Source: Micromonospora musae (GTDB lineage: Bacteria; Actinomycetota; Actinomycetes; Mycobacteriales; Micromonosporaceae). From it: a DNA stretch of 64,000 bases. The notes under the pieces were generated by a model. The model made no database searches, was not told the origin of the DNA, and saw only the letters and a list, made by a program, of their open reading frames with translations. Shown piece by piece: positions 1 through 8,067 of the stretch. The position numbers were made by a program, and so were the translations under genes. How positions within the stretch are numbered: position 1 is the first letter of the stretch; each line of letters begins with the position of its first letter. The DNA lies in NCBI RefSeq assembly GCF_003626635.1, contig NZ_RAZT01000001.1:434001-498000 (forward strand). Reading direction: 5' to 3'.

Positions 1-552
1 GGGGTGCGCGCCCGCGCCATGGATGGCGACCGCGTCGCCGCAGTGCCGGTGCCGGGCGGCGGCGAGCGCCGTGAGGTTGGCCATCGACCCACCGCTGGTG
101 AAGAGACCACCGGCGCCCGGGTCACAGCCGAGCGCCTCCCCGATCCAGCCGATCGTGACGTGTTCCAGCTCGGTGGGCGCCGGCGCCGAGCGCCACGCGG
201 GCAGGTTCGCGTTCAAGGTCGACGCGAGCAGGTCCGCGACGGCGGCGACCGCGGTGCCCGGCGCCGACACATAGCCGAAGAAGCGCGGATGACCGTTGTG
301 CCGGCTGCCCGGCACGATCACGTCCCGGAAGACGTCGAGCAGGTCGGCGAAGTCTCGGCCGTCGACCGGCAGCGGCTCGGCCAGCCGCCGGTTGAGTTCG
401 GCGGCGGAGACCCGGGGCGCGATGGGCAGGTCACGGATCGACTCGTGGTAGGCGGCGGCCCACTCCACAGCCGCCGTGCCCATCTCGCGGATCCGGGCGG
501 CGGAGGGATCCAGCGCGGAGTCGGCCAGGGACTCACCATGAGTGTCGCTCAT
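1..552 (-). CDS. Group II PLP-dependent decarboxylase (aromatic-L-amino-acid decarboxylase-like), N-terminal part
   Basis: The frame runs leftward from an ATG at 552 and leaves the window after 184 codons, so the C-terminal part is missing. The visible part has the hallmarks of the aromatic amino acid / glutamate decarboxylase fold-type I family: a helical N-terminus, a HPRFFGYV segment (about residues 86-93), NANLPAWRSAPAPTELE (about 114-130) and FTSGGSMANLTAL (about 154-166), which in the family binds the PLP phosphate. The PLP lysine lies outside the window. It is the last gene seen in the minus-strand operon with the cupin and ABC importer genes, 79 bases after the cupin stop. Family: confident. 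Substrate (aromatic amino acid, diaminobutyrate or other): cannot be told. Confidence 0.85.
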   Translation of the reverse strand, partial: MSDTHGESLADSALDPSAARIREMGTAAVEWAAAYHESIRDLPIAPRVSAAELNRRLAEPLPVDGRDFADLLDVFRDVIVPGSRHNGHPRFFGYVSAPGTAVAAVADLLASTLNANLPAWRSAPAPTELEHVTIGWIGEALGCDPGAGGLFTSGGSMANLTALAAARHRHCGDAVAIHGAGAHP

Positions 553-631
553 GATCCAGGACAGTAGCGGCCCGGTCGGACAGTCGCCGCGCACCGGCTC
601 GACCGGCGCGGGCGGGTCGGGTCGGCGCGGG

Positions 632-1369
632 TCAGCCCGCCGGGTAGGTGTCGAGCAGCCCGCACATGCCGTGTCGGCCCCGCTCGTGCGGCCCGGCGAA
701 CTCATGGACCGCCGCGTCGGCCAGGTGCGGCGCCTCGCCGCGGGCCAACGCGTCGAGCTGCCGGCCGGTCCCGGTGGCCGTGCCCAGCGCGCCGCGCAAC
801 CACCGCTCCCGCCAGGTGTCGACGAAGGGACGCACCAGACGGACGGCGGCGGAGTGGAACTCGCGCAGCGGAGCGAGGTCGCCGTTGCTCGCGGCGGACC
901 GCAGTCGGTGGAATCCGCGTACGGCGAGATCACGGCGGGCGTGCGCCGCGGCCAGGTCGGTGCCGGGTGCTCCCCCGCCGGGCAGCGCGGTGGCCGCCGC
1001 GTAGCCGGCCGGGTCGGTGAGGTGCTCCGGTGGAAGGGTCAGCACCGCGTCCCCCGCCTCCGGCAGGCCACTGTTCTGCATGAGGACCACGATCTGCAGG
1101 TTGCCGTGGTTGACGAGCCGGTGGATGGTGCCCGGGTCGAACCAGACGACCGCGCCCGGGCGCAGCGGGGTCTCGCGGTACCCGTCGAGGGTGAGGGTCT
1201 GCACCAGCCCGGCGCCGGCCACCACCACGTACGCCTCGGCGCAGCAGAGGTGCAGGTGCGGTGTGCCGCCGATCTCGCCGTCGGGCGCGACGGTGTCGTA
1301 GACGCAGAGTCGGGACACGCCGACCCCGCCGGGCAGGGGTGCGGACGGCGCGGCGCGGTGACCGGTCAT
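632..1369 (-). CDS. Cupin-domain protein in the ABC importer operon
   Basis: A 245-residue cytoplasmic protein. The first half holds one cupin barrel: metal-ligand-like residues in TPHLHLCCAEAY (about 36-47) and a second motif ending in PGTIHRLVN (about 79-87). The C-terminal half is helical, charged and lacks a recognisable domain. There is no signal peptide. It lies 20 bases downstream of the ATPase gene and 79 bases upstream of the decarboxylase, so co-transcription is likely. Cupins of this kind are small-molecule binding or oxygenase/isomerase proteins; here it may act on, or sense, the imported compound. That role is inferred only from position. Confidence 0.75.
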   Translation of the reverse strand: MTGHRAAPSAPLPGGVGVSRLCVYDTVAPDGEIGGTPHLHLCCAEAYVVVAGAGLVQTLTLDGYRETPLRPGAVVWFDPGTIHRLVNHGNLQIVVLMQNSGLPEAGDAVLTLPPEHLTDPAGYAAATALPGGGAPGTDLAAAHARRDLAVRGFHRLRSAASNGDLAPLREFHSAAVRLVRPFVDTWRERWLRGALGTATGTGRQLDALARGEAPHLADAAVHEFAGPHERGRHGMCGLLDTYPAG

Positions 1370-1389
1370 CGGCTCGCCTTTCGGATCGG

Positions 1390-2184
1390 TCAGTGGTTGG
1401 CGCCCGCGCCGAGCAGTCCGCGGATCTGCGTGGCGAGGCGGTCGAACCGCTCGTCCGACATGACCTGCGCGTAGTCACGCTCCGGTGGGATGTCGACCGG
1501 GAAGGTGCGGACGATCCGGCCCGGCCGGGGGCTCATCACCTCGACGCGGGTGCCGAGGAAGACCGCCTCGGCGATGGAGTGGGTGACCAGCAGGACGGTG
1601 GTGCCCGTGTCGCGCCAGATGCGGTTCAGCTCGGTGTTGAGCTGTTCGCGGGTCAACGCGTCGAGCGCGCCGAACGGCTCGTCCATGAGCAGCACGGGCG
1701 GCTGGTGCAGCAGGGCGCGGCAGAGCGCCACCCGTTGCTGCATGCCGCCCGAGAGCTCGTGCGGCAGTGCCTTCTCGAAGCCGGTCAGGCCGGTGAGCTC
1801 GATCAGCTCGTCGGCCCGGCGGGCGGCCGCCGACCGGTCCAGGCCGCGCATCTCGGCCTGGAGCAGGATGTTCTTGCGTACGCTGCGCCACTCGAGCAGG
1901 GCCGGTCGCTGGAACACGAAGCCGATGTCCTGCTGGGGGCGGCGGACGGCCCGGCCGAGGAGGCTGACGGCGCCGCCGGTGGGTGGCACCAGCCCGGCGA
2001 CGACCTTGAGCAGGGTGGACTTCCCGCAGCCGGAGGGGCCGACGATGGTGACGAATTCGCCGGGCTCGGCCCGCAGGCTGACGTTCGTCACGGCGGTGGT
2101 CCGGGACCGCTTGGACTCGAACCGGACCGTCAGGTCGGTGATGTCGACGGCGGCGTCGGTGAGCGTCGGGGTGGCGGTGGACAT
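1390..2184 (-). CDS. ABC importer ATPase (SsuB/TauB/ThiZ-type)
   Basis: Cytoplasmic ATPase of a nitrate/sulfonate/pyrimidine-precursor-type importer, 264 residues from the ATG at 2184. Visible motifs: Walker A GPSGCGKST (about 51-59), Q-loop FVFQRP, signature LSGGMQQRV, Walker B VLLMDEP, D-loop and switch histidine in LLVTHS. I prefer the ATG at 2184, preceded by AGGGG and 7 bases after the stop of the lipoprotein gene; a GTG at 2205 would overlap that stop by 14 bases. It is the third gene of the permease - binding protein - ATPase - cupin - decarboxylase operon. Family assignment is firm, the substrate is not. Confidence 0.92.
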   Translation of the reverse strand: MSTATPTLTDAAVDITDLTVRFESKRSRTTAVTNVSLRAEPGEFVTIVGPSGCGKSTLLKVVAGLVPPTGGAVSLLGRAVRRPQQDIGFVFQRPALLEWRSVRKNILLQAEMRGLDRSAAARRADELIELTGLTGFEKALPHELSGGMQQRVALCRALLHQPPVLLMDEPFGALDALTREQLNTELNRIWRDTGTTVLLVTHSIAEAVFLGTRVEVMSPRPGRIVRTFPVDIPPERDYAQVMSDERFDRLATQIRGLLGAGANH

Positions 2185-2191
2185 GCCGGCG

Positions 2192-3196
2192 TCACCCCTG
2201 CTCACCGTAGGAGCCGTCCCAGTACGTCGACGGGTCGCCCGCGTTCTCGAGCCCCGCGTACCGGCTCATCAGGCCGATGGTCTCGCTCCACTTCGCCTCC
2301 GCGTTGACCCCGGGCGCGCCGCCGGCGTCGAGGTCGAGCAGCGGGACGGCGAGCGTCAACTGCTCGACGAGCACCGGCTTGTCGGGCTCGTTCTCGGCCA
2401 GCTCCGCCATGGCGTCGGTGGCGGCGGGGACGTCCTTGGCGGCCTCCGCCCAGGAGCGCTGGGTGGCGCGGGTGAAGGCCCGGACGAGGTTCGGGTCCTC
2501 GCTCAGGGTCTGCTCGTGCACGACGAGCCCGGTGCCGAGCATGTTCATTCCCCAGTCGGCGTAGAGCAGGTAGTCGACGTCCTTGCCGGTGCGCGCCTCG
2601 ATGGTGGGCGCCTGGTCGTGGAAGAAGCCCTGGATCGCGTCGACGCGACCCTCGGCGAGCGCGGCGATCTTGCCGGCGGCGTCGAGGTTGACCACCTTGA
2701 CGTCCGACTCGGCCAGGCCGTTGGCCTTGAGCCAGGCGGGGAAGGTCGCGTAGATGGCGTCGCCCGGTGTGCCGCCCACCGTCTTGCCCTTGAGGTCGGC
2801 GGGCGACTTGATGCCCTTGTCGGCGAGGAACTCGATCGACGCGGGGCCCTTCTGCAGGAAGACCCCGACGCTCTTGACCTTCATGCCGCTGGCGATCCCC
2901 TTGAGCAGCGGCGGCGTGTCCGCCCACCCGAAGTCGGTCTGCTCCTGCGCCACCGCCTGGATGGTCTTGCCGGAGCCGCCGCCGGCGCTGATGGTGAGCT
3001 CGATGCCCTCGGCGTCGTAGTAGCCCTTCTGCAGTCCGTAGTAGAAGGGGGCGTGTTCGCCGTAGGGCACCCAGTTGAGGGTCAGGGTCACTTTCTTCTT
3101 GCCGTCGGCGGTCGTCGGTCGCTCGCCGTCGTTGCCACACGCGGCGACCGATCCCAGCAGCAGGAGCGCGACGGCCGTGGTTGCGAGACGTCTCAT
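2192..3196 (-). CDS. ABC importer substrate-binding lipoprotein (NMT1/THI5-like)
   Basis: Extracytoplasmic solute receptor, 334 residues. The start at 3196 gives a lipoprotein signal MRRLATT...GSVAAC with the lipidated cysteine near residue 20. The mature protein opens with LTLNWVPYGEHAPFYYGLQKG, the pattern of the NMT1/THI5-like family (thiamine-precursor and sulfonate-type receptors), followed by GGGSGKTIQAV and two-lobed fold segments (DLKGKTVGG, VDAIQGFF). An in-frame extension upstream is open but overlaps the permease gene and lacks a signal. It sits 47 bases after the permease and just before the ATPase. I see no TPP riboswitch upstream, so a thiamine-precursor role is possible but unsupported. 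Confidence 0.9.
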   Translation of the reverse strand: MRRLATTAVALLLLGSVAACGNDGERPTTADGKKKVTLTLNWVPYGEHAPFYYGLQKGYYDAEGIELTISAGGGSGKTIQAVAQEQTDFGWADTPPLLKGIASGMKVKSVGVFLQKGPASIEFLADKGIKSPADLKGKTVGGTPGDAIYATFPAWLKANGLAESDVKVVNLDAAGKIAALAEGRVDAIQGFFHDQAPTIEARTGKDVDYLLYADWGMNMLGTGLVVHEQTLSEDPNLVRAFTRATQRSWAEAAKDVPAATDAMAELAENEPDKPVLVEQLTLAVPLLDLDAGGAPGVNAEAKWSETIGLMSRYAGLENAGDPSTYWDGSYGEQG

Positions 3197-3243
3197 GGGT
3201 GTTGCCTCCTGGAGCATCCGGCGGGGGCGGGTGGGTACGCGGT

Positions 3244-4164
3244 TCAGGACGTGGCGAGCGGAACGCCGCCGCGTCGGCTGGCGTGCCACGGGATGAGCAG
3301 CGCCTCGGCGATCTCGACGACGGCGAAGAGCACGATGCCGATCAGCGACATCAGGAACAGGTCGGCGAAGAGCAGCGCGGCGTCCAGGTTGCCGTTCGCC
3401 ACCAGCAGCACGTAGCCGAGGCCCTCCTCGGCGCCGACGAACTCCCCGACGACCGCGCCGACGACGGCGAGGGTCACGGCGACCTTGAGCCCGGACATCA
3501 GGTGCGGCAACGCATTGGGGAACCGGATCTTGCGGAACGTCTTCCACGGCCCGGCACCCATCGTCGCCGAGAGGTCGAGCAGCTCGGGGTCGGTGGAGCG
3601 CAGCCCGGCCACACCGGAGATGACGACCGGGAAGAACGCGATGAGCACGGCCAGCACGATCTTCGGCGTGAGCCCCACCCCGAACCACGCGACGAGCAGC
3701 GGCGCGATCGCGATCTTCGGAATGACCTGTGCGAAGAGGACGACCGGGTAGACGGCCTTCTCCATGGTGCGGGAGTAGACGATCAGGATGGCGGTGCCGA
3801 GACCGAGCAGGGCGGCGAGGACGAAGCCGAGGACGGTCTCGTACAAGGTCACGTAGGTGTTGCGCATCAGGAACGACCAGTCCTCGGTCATGGTCTCCCA
3901 GACCTGGCCGGGGGTGGGCACCAGGTAGTTCGGCATGTACTCGCGCTCGGCGACGAACCACCAGCCGGCGAAGAGCGCGGCGAGCAGCAGCGCGGGTCGC
4001 CAGAGCGCGTCGAGCAGGCGTGCCAGCCGGGTGCCGAGGCCCGCAACGGGCCGGGAGCCGTCGCCGGCCGATGAGCCGCCGGTCGAGAGCGCCGCCGCCG
4101 GTGCGGCCCCGGGCTGATCGTCCGTGACCGGGTCGGCGCTGCGGTCGGCCGCTCGCTGTGGCAC
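3244..4164 (-). CDS. ABC importer permease (SsuC/TauC-type)
   Basis: Inner-membrane permease of the BPD_transp_1 family, 306 residues. I chose the GTG at 4164 because AGGAG sits 5 bases before it; the frame is open further upstream but reads through the promoter region as low-complexity arginine/proline sequence. After a variable N-terminus come about six membrane segments and the EAA loop around LDLSATMGAGPWKTFRKIRFPNALP, which contacts the ATPase. It is first in the operon, with the binding protein 47 bases downstream. A promoter-like pair (4286-4257) and a LacI-type palindrome (4227-4240) lie in its leader. Confidence 0.9.
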   Translation of the reverse strand: MPQRAADRSADPVTDDQPGAAPAAALSTGGSSAGDGSRPVAGLGTRLARLLDALWRPALLLAALFAGWWFVAEREYMPNYLVPTPGQVWETMTEDWSFLMRNTYVTLYETVLGFVLAALLGLGTAILIVYSRTMEKAVYPVVLFAQVIPKIAIAPLLVAWFGVGLTPKIVLAVLIAFFPVVISGVAGLRSTDPELLDLSATMGAGPWKTFRKIRFPNALPHLMSGLKVAVTLAVVGAVVGEFVGAEEGLGYVLLVANGNLDAALLFADLFLMSLIGIVLFAVVEIAEALLIPWHASRRGGVPLATS

Positions 4165-4226
4165 GGGCACTCCTGCTCGATGTCGGACGACAGCGGGGGG
4201 CCTACGGGCGGCCCGTCTGACGTCGC

Positions 4227-4240
4227 GGAAAGGGCTTTCC
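4227..4240. promoter_or_regulatory. LacI-type operator candidate before the ABC importer operon
   Basis: GGAAAGGGCTTTCC is a 14-bp near-perfect inverted repeat (one central mismatch). It lies about 17 bases downstream of the -10-like element of the leftward promoter, so a bound repressor would block the operon. It nearly matches GGAAAGCGCTTTCC at 4419-4432 in front of the divergent gene. The shape (GGAAAG-CTTTCC with a CG-like centre) is typical of LacI/GalR-family sites. No LacI gene is in the window. Confidence 0.55.
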
Positions 4241-4256
4241 CGAGTTGATTCACTCG

Positions 4257-4285
4257 ACCGTAACGACACCCGGCAGCTCCGTCAA
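4257..4285 (-). promoter_or_regulatory. Sigma70-like promoter for the ABC importer operon
   Basis: On the minus strand TTGACG (4285-4280) is followed after 17 bases by TACGGT (4262-4257). A start near 4250 would give an 86-base leader containing the palindrome at 4227-4240. Prediction from spacing and hexamers only. Confidence 0.4.
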
Positions 4286-4377
4286 CGGCTCCCCGGCTCC
4301 TTGGGGCTAAGACCGATGCCAATGCGTACGCGATTCGAGCACGTCCGGCACCTCGCCGAGACAGGCCTGCGTGCGCA

Positions 4378-4406
4378 TTGACCGATCGGAATGAGTCTTC
4401 TAGTGT
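4378..4406 (+). promoter_or_regulatory. Sigma70-like promoter for the ThuA/dehydrogenase gene
   Basis: TTGACC (4378-4383), a 17-base spacer and TAGTGT (4401-4406) match the housekeeping pattern. The expected start near 4413 places the palindrome at 4419-4432 at about +7 to +20, a repressor road-block position. Confidence 0.5.
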
Positions 4407-4418
4407 TGTACACCGGCT

Positions 4419-4432
4419 GGAAAGCGCTTTCC
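4419..4432. promoter_or_regulatory. LacI-type operator candidate before the ThuA/dehydrogenase gene
   Basis: GGAAAGCGCTTTCC is a perfect 14-bp palindrome, 28 bases before the ATG at 4461 and just downstream of the predicted promoter. It resembles LacI-family and cre-like sites of carbohydrate genes. Its partner at 4227-4240 faces the divergent importer operon. Confidence 0.65.
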
Positions 4433-4460
4433 GACTCCCGTCCCGTTTAGGAGCGCGTGC

Positions 4461-7400
4461 ATGAGACGCCAACGCCAGCTGGTCCTCGCCCTGTTCACGG
4501 CCGTCACCCTGCTGGTGACGAGCGCCGTGACCAGCACCGCGAACGCGGCAGCCACCACCGGCGCCTCGTTCCGCGTACTGGTCTTCTCCAAGGCCACGGA
4601 CCAGCGCCACGACTCGATCCCCGCCGGCATCGCCGCCATCCGCAAGCTCGGCGCACGACACGGCTTCGCGGTCGAGGCGACCGACGACGCCGCCGCCCTC
4701 ACCGACGCCAACCTGGCGCGGTTCGACACCCTGGTCTTCAACAACACCAGCTCCACACCGGACTCCGGCGACCTGCTCGACGCCGACCAGCGGGCCGCGT
4801 TGCAGCGGTACGTCCGCGGCGGCGGCGGCTGGGTCGGCCTGCACGCCGCGTCGGCGGGCGAACGCGACTGGGACTGGTACGGGGGCCTGGTGGGGGCCGT
4901 CTTCGACAACCATCCGGACTTCTCCGCCACCGGCGGCACCTTCCCCGGCCGGATCAAGGTGCTCGACCATGCCCACCCCTCCACCAGGGATCTGCCGGAG
5001 CTCTGGGAGCGCAGCGAGGAGTGGTACAACTGGCGGACCAACCCGACGGGCCAGGTGCACACCCTCGCGCAGATCAAGGTGCGCGACGGCATTCCCGGCC
5101 TCGACGAAGGGGTCGATCACCCGTACTCGTGGTGCCAGAACTACGACGGCGGCCGCTCCTGGTACACCGCCGGTGGGCACGCCTCCTCGTCCTTCGGCGA
5201 GCAGGCCTTCCTCAAGCACCTGCTCGGTGGCATCCGCTGGGCGGCCGGCGCCGTCCCGGGTGACTGCGGCGCAAGCCGGACCGACAACTTCGAGCGGATC
5301 CCCCTGGTCAACCAGGACCTCTCCGACCCGTTCGAGCTCGCCGTCGCGCCGGACCGCCGGGTCTTCTACATCGAGCGCACCGGGGCCCTGAAGGTCGTCG
5401 ACCAGGAGAGCCTCGCCGTCACCACGCTCATCGACTTCGCGTACACCCCGGAGCAGACCAGCCAGTCCGACGGCCTGCTCGGTCTCACGCTGGACCGCAA
5501 CTTCGCCCGGACCAACTGGCTCTACCTGCTCTGGTCCGACAAGGTGGAGAAGCAGCTCAACCTGTCCCGGTTCACCGTCGACGGCGACAGCATCAGCCTC
5601 GACTCGGAGAAGCGGCTGCTCACCATCCCGACCTGGCGCGGTGAGGCCCGCGCCAACTCGCACATGGGCGGCTCGCTGACGATGGACCGGCAGGGCAACC
5701 TGTACGCGGCGATCGGCGACAACACCGACCCCTTCGAGTCCGGCGGCTTCACCCCGATCGACGAGCGGGACGGCCGCCGCGCGTTCGACGCGCAGGCCAC
5801 CGCCGGCAACACCAACGACCTGCGCGGCAAGATCCTGCGGATCACGCCCCGGCCCAACGGCACGTACGCCATCCCGAAGGGCAACCTGTTCAAGCCGGGC
5901 ACCCCGCGCACCCGGGCCGAGGTGTACGCGATGGGCATGCGGAACCCGTTCCGCATCACCGTCGACCCGAACAGCGGCGCGCTGCTGGTCGCCGACTACG
6001 GACCGGACGCCAGGTCGGCCAACCCGAGCCGCGGGCCCGAGGGGACCGTCGAGTACAACCGGATCACCCGGGCCGGGAACTACGGCTGGCCGTACTGCGT
6101 CGGCGACAACACGCCGTTCAACGACTACGACTTCGCCACCAGCACCTCACGGCCGGTCTTCGACTGCGCCGCCCTGGTCAACGACTCCCCCAACAACACC
6201 GGCCTGACCCGGCTCCCGGCGGCGAAGCCGGCGCTGATCTGGTACGCCTACTCGGCCTCGGCGGAGTTCCCGGAGCTCGGCACGGGCGGCGGTGGGCCGA
6301 TGAGCGGCCCGGTGTACGACTACGACCCGGCCAACCCCCGGGTGACGAAGTTCCCGCAGCACTTCGAGGAGAAGTGGTTCGTCTACGAACTGACCCGCAA
6401 GTGGTTCAAGACGGTGTCGATCCACGAGACCTCGCAGCGCTTCCGCGACCCCCGCTTCGGCCCGACCAGGCCGGGTGACCTGCAGTCGATCAACGGCGTG
6501 CTCGGCGACATGTCGTGGATCCAACCCTTCGACGCGGAGTTCGGGCCCGACGGCTCCCTGTACGTCATCGACTTCGGCGAGGGCAGCGGCAGCGGCCGAG
6601 GCGGCAGCAACGAGGGCGCCGGCATCTACCGCATCGACTACGTCGCGCACAGCCGACCCCCGGTCGCCCGGCTCGCCGTCGACCAGGACAGTGGGCCCGC
6701 GCCGCTGACCGTCGCCTTCTCCAGCGAGGGCTCCGCCGGCCCGGACGGCACGGCGATCGAGTACGCGTGGGACTTCGACGGGAACGGCACTACGGACTCC
6801 ACCGCCGCGAACGCGAGCCACACGTACAGCACGCCCGGTCGTTTCACCGCCCGGCTCACCGTCACCGCCACGAACGGGCAGACCGCCGTGGCGGTGCAGG
6901 AGATCACCGCCGGTAACACCCGCCCCACGGTGACGCTCAGCGTGCCGGACGGGGCGTTCTTCGAGTTCGGTGACCGGATCCCCTACACGGTGACGGTCGA
7001 CGACCCGGAGGACGGCGCCGTCGACTGCTCGAAGGTGGTCGTGCAGACCCAGCTCGGGCACGACTCGCACACCCACCCGATGGACAACTACATCGGCTGC
7101 AGCGGAGTGGCCGTGACCGAGACCAACGGCGGTGACGGGCACGGGCCGGGGCAGAACCTCTACACGGTGCTCACCGCGCAGTACACCGACGGTGGTGCCG
7201 CGGGCGCGCCGGAGCTGGTCGGCTCGACGAAGGCGGAGCTGCAGATCAGGAGCAAGGAGGCCGAGCACTTCGACGGCCAGAGCGGCATCCAGGTGCTCGA
7301 CCGTCCCACGGCCAGCGCCGGCAAGCGGGTCGGCGACATCGACACCGGGGAGTGGATCAGCTTCGGCCCGGTCAACCTGCGCGGAATCGATTCGGTCACC

Positions 7401-7919
7401 CTCGGCGTCGCCTCGGGAAGCAGCGGCGGCGACGTCGAGTTCCGGGCCGACTCCCCCACCGGTGAGCTGCTCGGCCGGGCCACCATCGGCGGCACCGGCG
7501 GGTGGGACAACCTCGTCTCGCCCACGGTCGAGCTGACCGACCCGGGCCGGACGACCACCCTGCACCTGGTCTTCGTCAACCCGAACCAGACCGGGGGCAC
7601 CCCCGACCTGATGGCGCTGGACTGGCTGCGTTTCAACGGCGCCGGCGTACGCGAGCAGACCGACGCCACCCTCTCGGCCACGGCTACGCCCACGGCGGGA
7701 ACGGCTCCGTTGCCGGTGACGTTCAGCGGCTCCGCGTCCCCGGCCGCCGGACGCACCATCGTCGACCACGTCTGGGACTTCGGCGACAACACCCCCGTCG
7801 TGCACGCCGCCTCGGCCGACCACACGTACGCCCGGGCCGGCACCTACACCGCGCGGCTGACCGTCACCGACAGCCTCGGGGCGACGATGGCCTCGACCGT
7901 CGTCGTCACGGTGAACTGA
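4461..7919 (+). CDS. Secreted ThuA / PQQ-type sugar dehydrogenase / PKD / CBM6 multidomain protein
   Basis: A 1152-residue exported protein; AGGAG stands 7 bases before the ATG. Order by eye: Sec signal peptide ending ANAA (about 1-31); ThuA (trehalose-utilisation, glutamine-amidotransferase-like) domain about 38-265, with RVLVFSKA, GGGGWVGLHAA and YNWRTNPTG; glucose/sorbosone dehydrogenase six-blade propeller about 285-735, with NQDLSDPFELAVAPDRR, HMGGSLTMD and RNPFRITVDP; PKD domain about 742-825; a linker domain; CBM6-like carbohydrate-binding domain about 935-1065 (AEHFDGQSG ... GEWISFGPVNL); second PKD about 1070-1152. It probably oxidises or remodels a sugar or glycan outside the cell. 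The isomerase-like gene at 8068 follows. ThuA-GSDH fusions are common in actinomycetes; the exact substrate is unknown. Confidence 0.88.
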   Translation: MRRQRQLVLALFTAVTLLVTSAVTSTANAAATTGASFRVLVFSKATDQRHDSIPAGIAAIRKLGARHGFAVEATDDAAALTDANLARFDTLVFNNTSSTPDSGDLLDADQRAALQRYVRGGGGWVGLHAASAGERDWDWYGGLVGAVFDNHPDFSATGGTFPGRIKVLDHAHPSTRDLPELWERSEEWYNWRTNPTGQVHTLAQIKVRDGIPGLDEGVDHPYSWCQNYDGGRSWYTAGGHASSSFGEQAFLKHLLGGIRWAAGAVPGDCGASRTDNFERIPLVNQDLSDPFELAVAPDRRVFYIERTGALKVVDQESLAVTTLIDFAYTPEQTSQSDGLLGLTLDRNFARTNWLYLLWSDKVEKQLNLSRFTVDGDSISLDSEKRLLTIPTWRGEARANSHMGGSLTMDRQGNLYAAIGDNTDPFESGGFTPIDERDGRRAFDAQATAGNTNDLRGKILRITPRPNGTYAIPKGNLFKPGTPRTRAEVYAMGMRNPFRITVDPNSGALLVADYGPDARSANPSRGPEGTVEYNRITRAGNYGWPYCVGDNTPFNDYDFATSTSRPVFDCAALVNDSPNNTGLTRLPAAKPALIWYAYSASAEFPELGTGGGGPMSGPVYDYDPANPRVTKFPQHFEEKWFVYELTRKWFKTVSIHETSQRFRDPRFGPTRPGDLQSINGVLGDMSWIQPFDAEFGPDGSLYVIDFGEGSGSGRGGSNEGAGIYRIDYVAHSRPPVARLAVDQDSGPAPLTVAFSSEGSAGPDGTAIEYAWDFDGNGTTDSTAANASHTYSTPGRFTARLTVTATNGQTAVAVQEITAGNTRPTVTLSVPDGAFFEFGDRIPYTVTVDDPEDGAVDCSKVVVQTQLGHDSHTHPMDNYIGCSGVAVTETNGGDGHGPGQNLYTVLTAQYTDGGAAGAPELVGSTKAELQIRSKEAEHFDGQSGIQVLDRPTASAGKRVGDIDTGEWISFGPVNLRGIDSVTLGVASGSSGGDVEFRADSPTGELLGRATIGGTGGWDNLVSPTVELTDPGRTTTLHLVFVNPNQTGGTPDLMALDWLRFNGAGVREQTDATLSATATPTAGTAPLPVTFSGSASPAAGRTIVDHVWDFGDNTPVVHAASADHTYARAGTYTARLTVTDSLGATMASTVVVTVN

Positions 7920-8067
7920 GTGTCCGGTGGTGGCGGGACGGGCCCTCGCCCCGCCACCACCGGCCCGGCACCGCCGCGCTCCCGCTGTCCCGCCGCCCCG
8001 ACCGCGCCGGCAGGCCCGCCGCCCGCCCCCGATGTCCAACTCCGCGTCCACCACCCTGGGAGAGAGC

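Noticed and set aside
4165..4460. TPP riboswitch before the NMT1-like importer operon
   Set aside because: No CUGAGA-type core or matching stems on the minus strand in this region; the thiamine link stays unsupported.
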